Assembly (NCBI GenBank): GCA_027451865.1 | Contig: DAIDHW010000002.1 | Location: 62,001 to 126,000 of the forward strand | Length of the DNA stretch: 64,000 nucleotides | Reading direction: 5' to 3' | Source: Leptolyngbyaceae cyanobacterium clean351 | Lineage (GTDB): Bacteria; Cyanobacteriota; Cyanobacteriia; DAIDHW01 | Shown here: positions 25,088-33,891 of the stretch, in pieces | How positions within the stretch are numbered: position 1 is the first letter of the stretch | How the letters are laid out: the number at the start of each line of letters is the position of its first letter | Position numbers and translations under genes: made by a program | Notes under the pieces: model-generated | What the model was told of the DNA's origin: nothing | The model's database searches: none | Seen by the model: only the letters and a program-made list of their open reading frames with translations

Positions 25088-25208
25088 AGAATTATTTAGC
25101 TGAAGTAATATTGCTCCAATACTTACCTTAAATTCTCCGGGAAGGCAAATCCTTTTGATGTTTCTTAATCGAGTCTTTTACTCAGCCTGGCTGGCTTTGC
25201 AATCCTCC

Positions 25209-25823
25209 TCACGCTCCTAGTTCTCGCCTTCCTTCTAGGGCCCGGGCTAAGGTTACTTCGTCCGCGTACTCTAGGTCACCGCCCATGGGTAACCCAAAGG
25301 CAATTCTCGTCACCCGGGTAAAGGGTTGCAGGAGGTGCCCCACGTAGAGGGTAGTGGTTTCCCCCTCCACACTTGGGCTAATGGCCAGAATTACCTCCTT
25401 AACCCCCGGTTGGCTGACCCTCTGCACTAGGGGCTTCAGGGCTAGCTGTTCTGGGCCAATCCCATCCATGGGTGATATCAGGCCACCTAGGACGTGGTAC
25501 TGTCCCCGGTACTCGCGGGTTTTTTCCAGGGCAATTACATCCCGGGAGTCGGCAACCACGCAAATGGTGTACTGGTCTCGACTTGGGGCGGAGCAGATCT
25601 CACAAACCGGCTCGGCGGACAGGTGAAAGCACACCGAGCAATAACCCACCTGGTGCTTAGCATCTATGAGAGCCTGGGCAAGGGCTTGCACATCTTCCTC
25701 GGACTGCTTAAGGAGGTGGAGGGCCAAACGCTGAGCAGACTTGGGACCAATACCTGGCAACCGCTGCAGTTGCTCAATCAAGCGGGCCAGGGGGCGGGTG
25801 TAGATCGTGGTTTTAGGCTCCAA
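25209..25823 (-). CDS. recR: Recombination mediator RecR
   Basis: 204-residue RecR of the RecFOR pathway, which loads RecA onto gapped DNA. It has the N-terminal helix-hairpin-helix [17 protein letters not shown], the C4 zinc finger [16 protein letters not shown], the Toprim segment [15 protein letters not shown] and the C-terminal [19 protein letters not shown]. All signature features are present. It lies 15 bases after the HIT gene, in the same direction. Confidence 0.97.
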   Translation of the reverse strand: MEPKTTIYTRPLARLIEQLQRLPGIGPKSAQRLALHLLKQSEEDVQALAQALIDAKHQVGYCSVCFHLSAEPVCEICSAPSRDQYTICVVADSRDVIALEKTREYRGQYHVLGGLISPMDGIGPEQLALKPLVQRVSQPGVKEVILAISPSVEGETTTLYVGHLLQPFTRVTRIAFGLPMGGDLEYADEVTLARALEGRRELGA

Positions 25824-25838
25824 TGGGGGACTTTCAGT

Positions 25839-26189
25839 TTAGCCTGGAGGCCACTGCAGTGGGCGACCAGCCAAAAGATGGAGGTGCAGGTGAGGTACGG
25901 TTTGGCCTCCATCCTGCCCCTGGTTGATCACGACTCGGTAGCCATTCCCTAGCTGCAACTGGTCTGCTACCCGCTTTAGGGTCAGCAACAGGTGCCCTAA
26001 CAAGGCGTGCTGGGCCGGACCACACTCTCCCAGGCCCGCTATGGGCTCCTTGGGTACGATTAGGACGTGAGTGGGAGCTTGGGGATGGATATCCCGAAAG
26101 GCAATGGCCAAATTATCTTCGTAGAGAATATCCGCCGGGATTTCCCGCCGGACAATTTTGCTAAACAGGGTGTCCTGGGACTGGCTCAT
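25839..26189 (-). CDS. HIT family (HINT-like) nucleotide hydrolase
   Basis: 116-residue histidine triad protein. It starts TLFSKIVRREIPADILYEDN and ends with the triad VPHLHLHLLAGRPLQWPPG, as in bacterial HinT purine nucleoside phosphoramidases. Full length. It is the first gene of the HIT-recR unit; the divergent DUF3352 gene starts 122 bases away, and the gap (26190-26310) should hold both promoters. Confidence 0.95.
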   Translation of the reverse strand: MSQSQDTLFSKIVRREIPADILYEDNLAIAFRDIHPQAPTHVLIVPKEPIAGLGECGPAQHALLGHLLLTLKRVADQLQLGNGYRVVINQGQDGGQTVPHLHLHLLAGRPLQWPPG

Positions 26190-26310
26190 GGATTAACACC
26201 TAGGCATATGTAGTTGATCATACCCCTGGGGGCAACCGCTCCTGCTACCCCTCAAGGAGAGGCAAATCGGTTGATAATAACAAGTGCTGGCCAGTTGCAG
26301 CGGGGTTTCC

Positions 26311-27822
26311 ATGAAGCAGTGTTTTCGTCTCTCCAGTCTGATCACAGCCGCGGCCCTAGTCTGGGTCCTCTGGGGGGGTCAGGTGTGGGCCGCGCCGCCG
26401 CCCTCTGCTTTCCTATTTATGCCTCGTCAAGCACCCCTAGTTGTTTCCCTTGAGCAAGGACGTCGCCTCCCACCGGCTATTGCCTCCTTGCCAGAGTTTT
26501 TGCTCAAACCCTTGGGTGTTGATTACCAAGCCATCCCCCCCTGGGCAGGTCCGGGGGTGGCTCTGGGTTTGACTAGCCTAGATGCAGACCATGACCCGAC
26601 CAACGGCCGCCAGCCGGGATACCTGCTCGCCGCCCCGGTCGAGTCCCCGGAGCGGGCCCGGAGGTTTCTGGTGAGCCTGGCCCGGGCGGGGGCAACCCCG
26701 GTAGCGGAAGACTTAGCCGGGGTGACCATGAAGTACTATTCCAGTCTATCCCTAGCCTGGGCCCTGGTGGCTGACCAATTTGTCCTCGTCGCAAATCATC
26801 CCCAAGTCCTACGGGATGCCCTCACCGCTGCCCAAGCCCCGGGCCTCAACCTCCAGGACTACACTCCCTACCAGGAGGCCTACCGCGGTTTGAGCCATGA
26901 CCCCCAGCTAATACTGTACTCCTACCTGCCCCAAGCTTTTTTAGCCCTAGGTGCTCCCTCGCCCGCCCCCTATACCTACCCCAGTTTGGTAGCCGGGGTA
27001 TGGCAGAACCGCCAGCACCTAGGGGCCGATCTAGCGTTGCTGGCCGCTGCAGTTGAAGGGGAGGTAACTCCTGCTCCCCCCGCCCCTCTTGGTAGCCTCA
27101 AGTACCTGCCCCAGGATAGTTTTTTGGTGGCCGCTGGCCAACACCTAGACCGGTTTTGGCCGGACTTGGACCAGACCACTAGAGGCTACCCGGGTCTGCA
27201 AAATTTGGTTTTCCAGGAGGCTGCCAGCCTGGAAAAGCGTTGGGGCCTCAACCTGGCCGAGGACATCTTGGCCTGGAATCAGGGAGAATATGCCTTTGCC
27301 CTGTTGCCTCGGGGTGCGAGTATTGATTGGCTCCTAGTCACCCCGAGCTCCCCGGCGGTCACCGCTGCCCTCGAGGGTTTGGGGGCGAAGGCCCAGGCCC
27401 AGGGTTATAGCTTCAGCCAGATCCCCCAGGGAGACCAGGTGATCGCTGCCTGGACCAGGTTGAACCCTAAGGGTGACCTGTCCCTAGAGACCCAAGTAGG
27501 CTTTGGCCACCTCCAGTACCAGGGCTACGAACTGCTGAGTAATTCTCTGCCAGCTTTGGTTGAGGCACTCCAGTCCCCGTCCCTGACCGATTCTCCCCGC
27601 TTCCGGGCCGCCATTGCTCCCCTGACAGGGGTAAGCGGCTACCTACACCTAGATTGGACCCGGGGGCGAGAACCGATCTTGCATGCTCTGCCGGTGCTGA
27701 AACTTGCCCGCCTCCTGGCACCGGACCTTTTCAAGCATTTGGGCACTATGACGCTGGGGGAAGTAGACCATCAAGGCTCTGGGGTGAGGTGGGCAGCCCT
27801 GAGTGTGGAACTAGCCAGCTAG
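26311..27822 (+). CDS. DUF3352 family exported protein
   Basis: 503-residue cyanobacterial DUF3352 protein. The ATG at 26311 opens a signal peptide or anchor (CFRLSSLITAAALVWVLWGGQVWAA). The body alternates hydrophobic strands with conserved features such as FMPRQAPLVVSL near the start, VADQFVLVANHPQVLRDAL, PQLILYSYLP, and DILAWNQGEYAFALLPRG, the last typical of the family. Function unknown; members are predicted to be periplasmic or lipoprotein-like. It is followed by pdxJ after a 72-base gap with its own TATAAT box. Confidence 0.85.
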   Translation: MKQCFRLSSLITAAALVWVLWGGQVWAAPPPSAFLFMPRQAPLVVSLEQGRRLPPAIASLPEFLLKPLGVDYQAIPPWAGPGVALGLTSLDADHDPTNGRQPGYLLAAPVESPERARRFLVSLARAGATPVAEDLAGVTMKYYSSLSLAWALVADQFVLVANHPQVLRDALTAAQAPGLNLQDYTPYQEAYRGLSHDPQLILYSYLPQAFLALGAPSPAPYTYPSLVAGVWQNRQHLGADLALLAAAVEGEVTPAPPAPLGSLKYLPQDSFLVAAGQHLDRFWPDLDQTTRGYPGLQNLVFQEAASLEKRWGLNLAEDILAWNQGEYAFALLPRGASIDWLLVTPSSPAVTAALEGLGAKAQAQGYSFSQIPQGDQVIAAWTRLNPKGDLSLETQVGFGHLQYQGYELLSNSLPALVEALQSPSLTDSPRFRAAIAPLTGVSGYLHLDWTRGREPILHALPVLKLARLLAPDLFKHLGTMTLGEVDHQGSGVRWAALSVELAS

Positions 27823-27851
27823 GATCCTTCCCCCGCCCAGTAACCATGCTA

Positions 27852-27857
27852 TATAAT
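27852..27857 (+). promoter_or_regulatory. -10 box of pdxJ
   Basis: A perfect TATAAT 38 bases before the pdxJ GTG. The predicted start of transcription is near 27864. The -35 region is poor. Confidence 0.5.
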
Positions 27858-27894
27858 CAAATCTGCCCGGATTTTCTATGGACATCCAGCCATC

Positions 27895-28614
27895 GTGACC
27901 ACCCTCGGGGTTAACATCGACCACGTGGCCACCCTGCGTCAAGCCCGCCGGACTACTGAGCCTGACCCGGTAACCGCTGCCGCTCTAGCCGAGTTAGGGG
28001 GAGCCGACGGGATTACGGTGCACCTGCGTGAAGACCGCCGTCACATCCAAGAGCGGGACCTGCTGCTGTTGCGCCAGACCGTCCAGACTCATCTCAACCT
28101 AGAGATGGCTGCCGTCCCCTCCATGGTCGACCTAGCTCTACAGGTTAAACCAGACTACATCACCCTGGTGCCGGAACGACGGGAGGAAGTGACCACGGAG
28201 GGGGGCTTAGACGCGGTAGCCCAGCAGGATTACTTGACCCAAGTGGTGGCCACCCTCCAGGGGGCAGGGATTCCTGTCAGCCTATTTATCGACGCCCAGC
28301 CTGCCCAGATTAAGGCTGCAGCCGCCTTGGGAGCCCAGTTCATCGAACTGCACACGGGCCCCTACGCCGGTGCTAGCACCGAGTCTCTTCGCCGGGAGCA
28401 GCTGCAGATTTTGGAGCAGGCCTGTGTCCTCGCCCAGGCCCAGGGGGTCCGAGTGAATGCCGGCCACGGATTGACCTACAAAAACGTCCGGCCGGTAACA
28501 GAGCTACCGGCAGTGGAGGAGTTAAACATTGGCCACAGTATTATCAGCCGGGCTGTGTTTGTGGGCCTAGAGCGTGCGGTGCGGGAGATGAAACAGGCGA
28601 TCAAGCTCGACTAG
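27895..28614 (+). CDS. pdxJ: Pyridoxine 5'-phosphate synthase PdxJ
   Basis: Condenses 1-deoxyxylulose 5-phosphate with 3-amino-2-oxopropyl phosphate in vitamin B6 synthesis. 239 residues from a GTG at 27895. Conserved motifs are [70 protein letters not shown] and the C-terminal [21 protein letters not shown]. Full length. ycf54 follows 43 bases on. Confidence 0.97.
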   Translation: MTTLGVNIDHVATLRQARRTTEPDPVTAAALAELGGADGITVHLREDRRHIQERDLLLLRQTVQTHLNLEMAAVPSMVDLALQVKPDYITLVPERREEVTTEGGLDAVAQQDYLTQVVATLQGAGIPVSLFIDAQPAQIKAAAALGAQFIELHTGPYAGASTESLRREQLQILEQACVLAQAQGVRVNAGHGLTYKNVRPVTELPAVEELNIGHSIISRAVFVGLERAVREMKQAIKLD

Positions 28615-28657
28615 ATTGTTAGATAATTATCTAGTAGTAATCCAGGTAGATTGTTTC

Positions 28658-28987
28658 ATGCAGACGTACTATTTTGTCCTCGCTAGTCAAAGGTTTCTCT
28701 GTGAAGAAGAACCCCTCGACGAGGTCCTGCGCGAGCGGCGGCGTAACTACGAACATCAGGGTAAGGAGATTGACTTTTGGCTAGTGGTCCAGCCTGCCTT
28801 TCTGGAAAATGTTGCCTTCGCAGACCTCAAGACCCGCTGTCCCCAGCCGGCGGCCGCCATTATCTCCACTAACCCCCAATTCATCACCTGGCTTAAGCTG
28901 CGCCTCGAGTACGTAATCACGGGGGAGTTTACTGCCGCTCAAGTGGCCGAGCCCCTAGCCTCCCTGGCCAGCCTACCTATGCCCTGA
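28658..28987 (+). CDS. ycf54: Ycf54, Mg-protoporphyrin monomethyl ester cyclase accessory protein
   Basis: 109-residue Ycf54, needed for the oxidative cyclase step of chlorophyll synthesis (with AcsF/CycI). The sequence MQTYYFVLASQRFLCEEEPLDEVLRERRRNY, FWLVVQPAFLE and ITWLKLRLEYVITGEF is diagnostic. I chose the ATG at 28658 because it gives the family length. Its last 49 bases overlap the 3' end of the convergent GTPase gene. Probably co-transcribed with pdxJ. Confidence 0.95.
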   Translation: MQTYYFVLASQRFLCEEEPLDEVLRERRRNYEHQGKEIDFWLVVQPAFLENVAFADLKTRCPQPAAAIISTNPQFITWLKLRLEYVITGEFTAAQVAEPLASLASLPMP

Positions 28988-30351
28988 AGGGCAAAAGCTG
29001 GCAAATTTCTCCAGGCCCCCGGTCCCAAGCTTTGGCGCACTAATTCTCCCAGACGTTCTAGGCTGAGGGGATGGGCTGCAGGGAAGGGTGGTTGCTCCTC
29101 CAGGTAGGCGACCAGGCCTAGGGCTCCTAGGCGAGTTAGGTAGGCGGCGCTGAGGCCTTGGACCGCTCCCGCAGCCACGAAGGTGACCGCATTAGTTTTC
29201 AGGAAGCTTGTCACTACCTGGGTGGACACTTCCACTACCCCCAGCTTGAGCATCACCCCGGCGATGGTAGTGGTGATAGCCCGAGCCTGGTCCCGGCTAA
29301 AACCCTGGTGGTAAAGGTTGCCTAGATCCAGGACCAATTGAATGTTCACAGCCCCGGTAGCGAGCAGATCTAGCAGCGGCAGGGGGCTGACAAAGGCGGC
29401 TACCCCCGGCAGCCACTGGGCTTGGTCAATCAAGGCAAGGGCCCGGGGCCGACGCTCCTGGATGATAGCTTGGCAAATTTGCCCCTTGATCCGGGCTACC
29501 TGCCGCCGGGAGCGCCCTAAACGTAAGTCAGCTTCCTCTTGGGTCAAAACCCTTCTTAGTCTTTCCCGCAAGCTCTGCAGCTCGGGCTGAGGATAATCTG
29601 GGAATTCTTGGATGCTCCCGCCTTGCAAGTACTTTCGTACCATCAAGGGGTTAGGGGCGGCACTGGTGGCCACTACATCAGCGGAGGAAATCAGTCCCCG
29701 GAGGCGTGAACACAGCTGCTGCTGGATTAGGAATTGCTGCTGGGGGAGATGTAAGTCTTTTTTGTTGTAGACCACCAGGGTGCGGCGATCGGTGGCCCGT
29801 AGCTCTCGGACTTGGTTGAGTTCCCCCTCCTCTAGGTCGCCGTCCCCCACAAACAGAACCAGATCAACCGAGGGTGGTAGGCTCCCTAGGGAGCCGGTGG
29901 GGGGGTCCCAGACACGGTAGGTCGGAGCCAGAGCTTGCACGAGGGTGGTTTTACCTACCCCGGGACGGCCCCAAACCGCCAGTTGGATGGGGCTAGGGTC
30001 AGGACCTAGCTGCAGCTGGGCTAGTTGTTGCCGTAGCTGTTCTCCCGCCTGGGGGTTGGGACTTTCCTCTTGCCAGCGCTCTAATAACTCTTCAACTTCC
30101 CGCAGGGCAACTTCCAGGCTGATGGGTTTAGGGGGGGCAGCGGTGCCAGGCTTCCCCCACCACCACAGACCGGCTCCCGCTGCCAACAATCCAGTCCAGA
30201 GGACCTCATCAAACCAGGCCGGCAGAGCATTTAGTAGAAATACTCCGAGGCTGGCCGCTAGTAGGGATATGAGTACAGGCCGGAGGACAAGAGGTCTAGG
30301 CAAGGGCGTTACTCCAGGATCGCTGGGATAAATTTTATCAGGAATCACCAA
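28939..30351 (-). CDS. DUF697 family membrane-associated GTPase
   Basis: 470-residue GTPase. Two hydrophobic helices lie near residues 25-65 (VLISLLAASLGVFLLNAL, VLWTGLLAAGAGLWWWG). The G domain shows the P-loop AVWGRPGVGKTTLV, DLVLFVGDGD and the NKxD-like YNKKDLH. A C-terminal DUF697 region with further hydrophobic helices (about 330-420) follows. Cyanobacteria usually carry a family of such proteins; the role is unknown, with suggestions in membrane or envelope homeostasis. It starts three bases after nadB stops, in a psbU-nadB-GTPase unit. Confidence 0.87.
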   Translation of the reverse strand: MVIPDKIYPSDPGVTPLPRPLVLRPVLISLLAASLGVFLLNALPAWFDEVLWTGLLAAGAGLWWWGKPGTAAPPKPISLEVALREVEELLERWQEESPNPQAGEQLRQQLAQLQLGPDPSPIQLAVWGRPGVGKTTLVQALAPTYRVWDPPTGSLGSLPPSVDLVLFVGDGDLEEGELNQVRELRATDRRTLVVYNKKDLHLPQQQFLIQQQLCSRLRGLISSADVVATSAAPNPLMVRKYLQGGSIQEFPDYPQPELQSLRERLRRVLTQEEADLRLGRSRRQVARIKGQICQAIIQERRPRALALIDQAQWLPGVAAFVSPLPLLDLLATGAVNIQLVLDLGNLYHQGFSRDQARAITTTIAGVMLKLGVVEVSTQVVTSFLKTNAVTFVAAGAVQGLSAAYLTRLGALGLVAYLEEQPPFPAAHPLSLERLGELVRQSLGPGAWRNLPAFALQGIGRLAREARGSAT

Positions 30352-30354
30352 CTA

Positions 30355-31998
30355 TCAAGATTCACTGACCGTATCGGCACCCAAGGGGGTGGGGCTCCAG
30401 TGCTCCCCGACAATGCTGGTATGGACTTGCCAAGCAGGATCTGTAGCTGGATAGTCACGCCGGTAGTGGCCCCCCCGACTCTCCCGGCGAAAACTGGCAC
30501 TTTTGAGGATCAGTAGGGCTATGTCGAGGAGATTACGGGTCTCGCCCCAAAACCTGAGGGGAGTGTCTGTGGCGACTGCGGTGCCAGGAGAAATACTGGC
30601 TAGGGCCTGGGTGGTGGGGTCTTGGGCAAATTCTGTGCGCCAGCGGCCTACTTGGGCAATTGCCTTCTCCAGGGAGTCCTGGGCACGAGAAATGCCGGCG
30701 GATTGCCACAGCAGGCGAGGAAGTTCTCGGCGAATTGTCTGCAGGCGGATTTGAACTTCGGGAATAGTTATGTTCCGGTCTAGGTGATTGGCCACTCGGT
30801 CAAGGGGGCGAGGCACTAACCGGCCGATGGCTTGCGCAAATACTAGACACTCAAGGAGAGAGTTGCTAGCAAGGCGGTTAGCGCCGTGGACGCCGGTACT
30901 GGCAGTTTCCCCTAGGGCGTAGAGACCAGGAATGGTGGTTTCCCCTGACAGATTAGTAGTGATTCCTCCCATCCAATAGTGGGCAGCTGGAGAGACAGGT
31001 ACTAGCTCCTGCCGGGGGTCGATGCCCCAGCGCTGGCACACCTGCAGGATGTTAGGAAAGCGATGGGCTAGGGTGGTGGCTGGAATAGGCCGCAGGTCAA
31101 GCCAGACGTGGTCGGGGGAGGTGGGGTGCTGCTGGAGATGCGTAAAAATTGCCCGGCTGACTACATCCCGTGGGGCTAACTCCCCATCCGGGTGGTAGTC
31201 AAATAAAAAGCGCCTGCCCTGGACATCTACTAGGTGGGCTCCTTCCCCCCGCACTGCCTCACTGATGAGGAAGCGGGGGGCTCCCGGTTTGGTTAGAGCT
31301 GTGGGATGAAACTGAAAAAATTCCAGATCTCGCACCTGGGCACCACCGCGCCAGGCAATCGCTACTCCATCACCGGTACTAGCCGCTGGGTTGGTTGTCT
31401 GAGAGTACACCTGAGCTCCACCTCCGGTAGCCAGGACTACAGCGCCGGCCTGCAGCCAGGTTACCTCTCCTTGCCAAGCTAGACTTACCCCCTGACAACC
31501 AGCAGCCGTCAGCCACAAGTCTAGGACAAAAGCATTAGGAAACACTTCGATGTTGGGTTGCTGCATTACTTGCTCAGCCAGACGGGTGACTATTGCCCGG
31601 CCGGTCGTGTCGGCGGCATGCAGCACCCGCCGATGGGAGTGAGCGGCTTCTAGGGTCAAGGCCAATTGGCTCCCCCGATGGTCGAAGGCCACCCCTAGCT
31701 CCACTAGCTCGGCGATGCAGTTGGGTGCCTGGTAGACTAACTGCTCAACTGCCCGAGGCTCACACAGACCTGCTCCGGCCTTGAGAGTGTCCTCGAGGTG
31801 AGCCTGGGGGGAGTCTTGGGGGTCGATGGCTGCAGCGATACCTCCCTGGGCCCAGTCACTAGCGGAGATCCTCAAGGAGTCCTTAGTTAGCAGGGCTACC
31901 CGCCAATGACGCGGGAGGGAGAGGGCCGCGTACAAGCCAGCCGCTCCCCCTCCCACAATTATCACGTCGAACAATTGCTGGCCGGTCAGTATGGTCAA
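30355..31998 (-). CDS. nadB: L-aspartate oxidase
   Basis: First enzyme of de novo NAD synthesis, oxidising aspartate to iminoaspartate with FAD. 547 residues. The FAD loop is DVIIVGGGAAGLYAALSL; the fumarate-reductase-like capping domain carries EFFQFHPTAL, the active-site RGEGAHLVD and SPAAHYWMGGITTNLSGETTIPGLYALGETASTGVHGANRLASNSLLE. The C-terminal helical domain is present. Lies 14 bases downstream of psbU. Confidence 0.96.
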   Translation of the reverse strand: MTILTGQQLFDVIIVGGGAAGLYAALSLPRHWRVALLTKDSLRISASDWAQGGIAAAIDPQDSPQAHLEDTLKAGAGLCEPRAVEQLVYQAPNCIAELVELGVAFDHRGSQLALTLEAAHSHRRVLHAADTTGRAIVTRLAEQVMQQPNIEVFPNAFVLDLWLTAAGCQGVSLAWQGEVTWLQAGAVVLATGGGAQVYSQTTNPAASTGDGVAIAWRGGAQVRDLEFFQFHPTALTKPGAPRFLISEAVRGEGAHLVDVQGRRFLFDYHPDGELAPRDVVSRAIFTHLQQHPTSPDHVWLDLRPIPATTLAHRFPNILQVCQRWGIDPRQELVPVSPAAHYWMGGITTNLSGETTIPGLYALGETASTGVHGANRLASNSLLECLVFAQAIGRLVPRPLDRVANHLDRNITIPEVQIRLQTIRRELPRLLWQSAGISRAQDSLEKAIAQVGRWRTEFAQDPTTQALASISPGTAVATDTPLRFWGETRNLLDIALLILKSASFRRESRGGHYRRDYPATDPAWQVHTSIVGEHWSPTPLGADTVSES

Positions 31999-32012
31999 GT
32001 CTGGTTGCCGTA

Positions 32013-32420
32013 CTAATAAATCCCGTTGTTGAAACGGTCTTCCCCTTCTACCAGAGCCTCTTCTGGTTGAGAGACCGTAAAGTGCTCCTGGTTGTCCTTC
32101 AACAGTTGTTTCTGCTTTTCCGTCAGGCCTGGAATTTGCAGAACATCATCTAGGGAGGTGTAGGGAGCGTGCTCAACAATGGTCCGAGCTAGGGTGGGGT
32201 AGAGGCCTGGGTACTGGCGGAAAGCGCGGACGTTGGTATTATTAAGATCGATCTTTTTGCCAAATTCCGTGGCCAGCTTATCATCGACCACGTTACGCAG
32301 GGGCGCTTCGGCGGCCAGGATCAAACTGGGGGAAGCATAGGCAGTAGCCGGGAAACCCACCCATCCCAGCAGACTAATAGTCAAAACTAAAACGGCGATT
32401 AGAGGCAGGAAACGTCTCAT
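32013..32420 (-). CDS. psbU: Photosystem II 12 kDa extrinsic protein PsbU
   Basis: Thylakoid-lumen protein that shields the oxygen-evolving cluster in cyanobacteria and red algae. 135 residues with a signal peptide ([29 protein letters not shown]). The mature part has two helix-hairpin-helix units, for example [50 protein letters not shown] lies about eight bases before the ATG. First gene of the psbU-nadB-GTPase run. Confidence 0.96.
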   Translation of the reverse strand: MRRFLPLIAVLVLTISLLGWVGFPATAYASPSLILAAEAPLRNVVDDKLATEFGKKIDLNNTNVRAFRQYPGLYPTLARTIVEHAPYTSLDDVLQIPGLTEKQKQLLKDNQEHFTVSQPEEALVEGEDRFNNGIY

Positions 32421-32514
32421 ATGTCAATCCTTCCGGCTCATTATTTAGAACTTATCCAAGGGCATTAGTCTAAAGCCTAGCATCATACCGGACCAAACCC
32501 AGAAAATTTCCCCT

Positions 32515-33807
32515 CTAGGTGGGAGACTCAGCCAACACCCGCACCATAGTTGCTACCTGGTGGACTGGTTCTAGGTGACGTAGGGCAGTTAGGGCAGCCT
32601 GGAAATGCTTCTCCCTCACGTTATGGGTGACCAGAACAATTTCTGCTAAGCTACCGAGAAAACCGGTTTGTACTACTGATTCCAGGCTCACCCCGTGGCT
32701 GCCGAAGCAGGTCCCCAGACTGCCGATTACCCCAGGGGAATCTTGACTAAGGATGCGTACGTAGAAACGGCCCACCAAATCCGCCATCGGGGCGACGGAG
32801 CAGGGGTTAGCAAAGCGCCAACTGCGTAGGGGGTCAAGGCCCGCTCCCACCTGGACTAGGGCTGTTAGATTCAACAGATCCGCCACCACCGCACTGGCGG
32901 TTGGTCCGGCCCCGGCCCCGCGGCCGAGGAACATCACCTCCCCTACCGGGTCTGCGTCCACGAGCACGGCGTTGTAAACATCGTTAACGCTGGCGAGGGG
33001 ATGGGCTTGGGGCACTAGAGTGGGATGGACGCGGACTTGAATTTGCTCTCCCTGGCGCTGGGCAGTTGCTAGGAGCTTGATCCGAAAGCCCAATCTTTGA
33101 GCGTAGGCGATGTCAGCCGTCTGGATGTGGCGGATTCCCTCACAGTAAACTTCTTCCCGGTCAACTTGACCACCGAAACCCAAGGAGGCCAAGATGGCAA
33201 TTTTGTCGGCAGCATCCAAGCCGTCAATATCCGTGGCCGGGTCTGCCTCGGCGTAGCCCATAGCTTGGGCTGCCGCCAGAACAGCGGCAAAATCTCCCCG
33301 GCCCTCACTCATCTGACTGAGGATGTAGTTGGTGGTACCGTTGAGGATGCCAGTGATGGTTTTGATCCGGTTAGCCCCTAGGGATTGTTTTAAAGGCTCG
33401 ATCACGGGGATTCCTCCCGCTACGGCTGCCTCGAGAAACACGTAGACCCCCGCCCGGGCCGCGGCGGAAAATATTTCTGATCCATGGCGGGCGATCACTG
33501 CTTTATTGGCCGTGACCACGTGTTTACCCCCTTGAATAGCCTGGAGGATCAGGGTCCGGGCCGGCTCTAACCCCCCTAGCACCTCCACTACCACATCCAC
33601 CTCTGGGTCGGTGACAATTTGCCCCAGGTCAGTGGTCAGCAAGCCAGGATCAAGGCACACCCGCCGGGACTTAGCTAGGTTGCGCACCCCCACCCGCCAA
33701 ATTTGGAGTTCTTGCAGGAGGGGATGGCGGTCCCGGGGGTCTGAGAGGATCTCTACCGTTCCTGTGCCGACTGTGCCCAGCCCAAGTAGGCCTATCTTAA
33801 ATACCAC
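32515..33807 (-). CDS. hom: Homoserine dehydrogenase
   Basis: NAD(P)-dependent reduction of aspartate semialdehyde to homoserine, towards threonine and methionine. About 430 residues. The nucleotide loop is FKIGLLGLGTVGTGTVEIL; the catalytic region has GILNGTTNYILSQM, YAEADPATDIDGLDAADKIAILA and FLGRGAGAGPTASAVVADLL. A C-terminal ACT domain starts near 345 (FYVRILSQDSPGVIGSLG). I chose the GTG at 33807 to give the usual start MVFKIG; longer frames to 33864 add 19 unlike residues. Divergent from the cyclase gene. Confidence 0.95.
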   Translation of the reverse strand: MVFKIGLLGLGTVGTGTVEILSDPRDRHPLLQELQIWRVGVRNLAKSRRVCLDPGLLTTDLGQIVTDPEVDVVVEVLGGLEPARTLILQAIQGGKHVVTANKAVIARHGSEIFSAAARAGVYVFLEAAVAGGIPVIEPLKQSLGANRIKTITGILNGTTNYILSQMSEGRGDFAAVLAAAQAMGYAEADPATDIDGLDAADKIAILASLGFGGQVDREEVYCEGIRHIQTADIAYAQRLGFRIKLLATAQRQGEQIQVRVHPTLVPQAHPLASVNDVYNAVLVDADPVGEVMFLGRGAGAGPTASAVVADLLNLTALVQVGAGLDPLRSWRFANPCSVAPMADLVGRFYVRILSQDSPGVIGSLGTCFGSHGVSLESVVQTGFLGSLAEIVLVTHNVREKHFQAALTALRHLEPVHQVATMVRVLAESPT

Positions 33808-33891
33808 GCAGCACCTAAATCGAGAGTTTGTCCTTTGATTATTGTTACCCATATTTGCTAGCATCGGCCCAGAGTTGGGTATTAATAGCCG

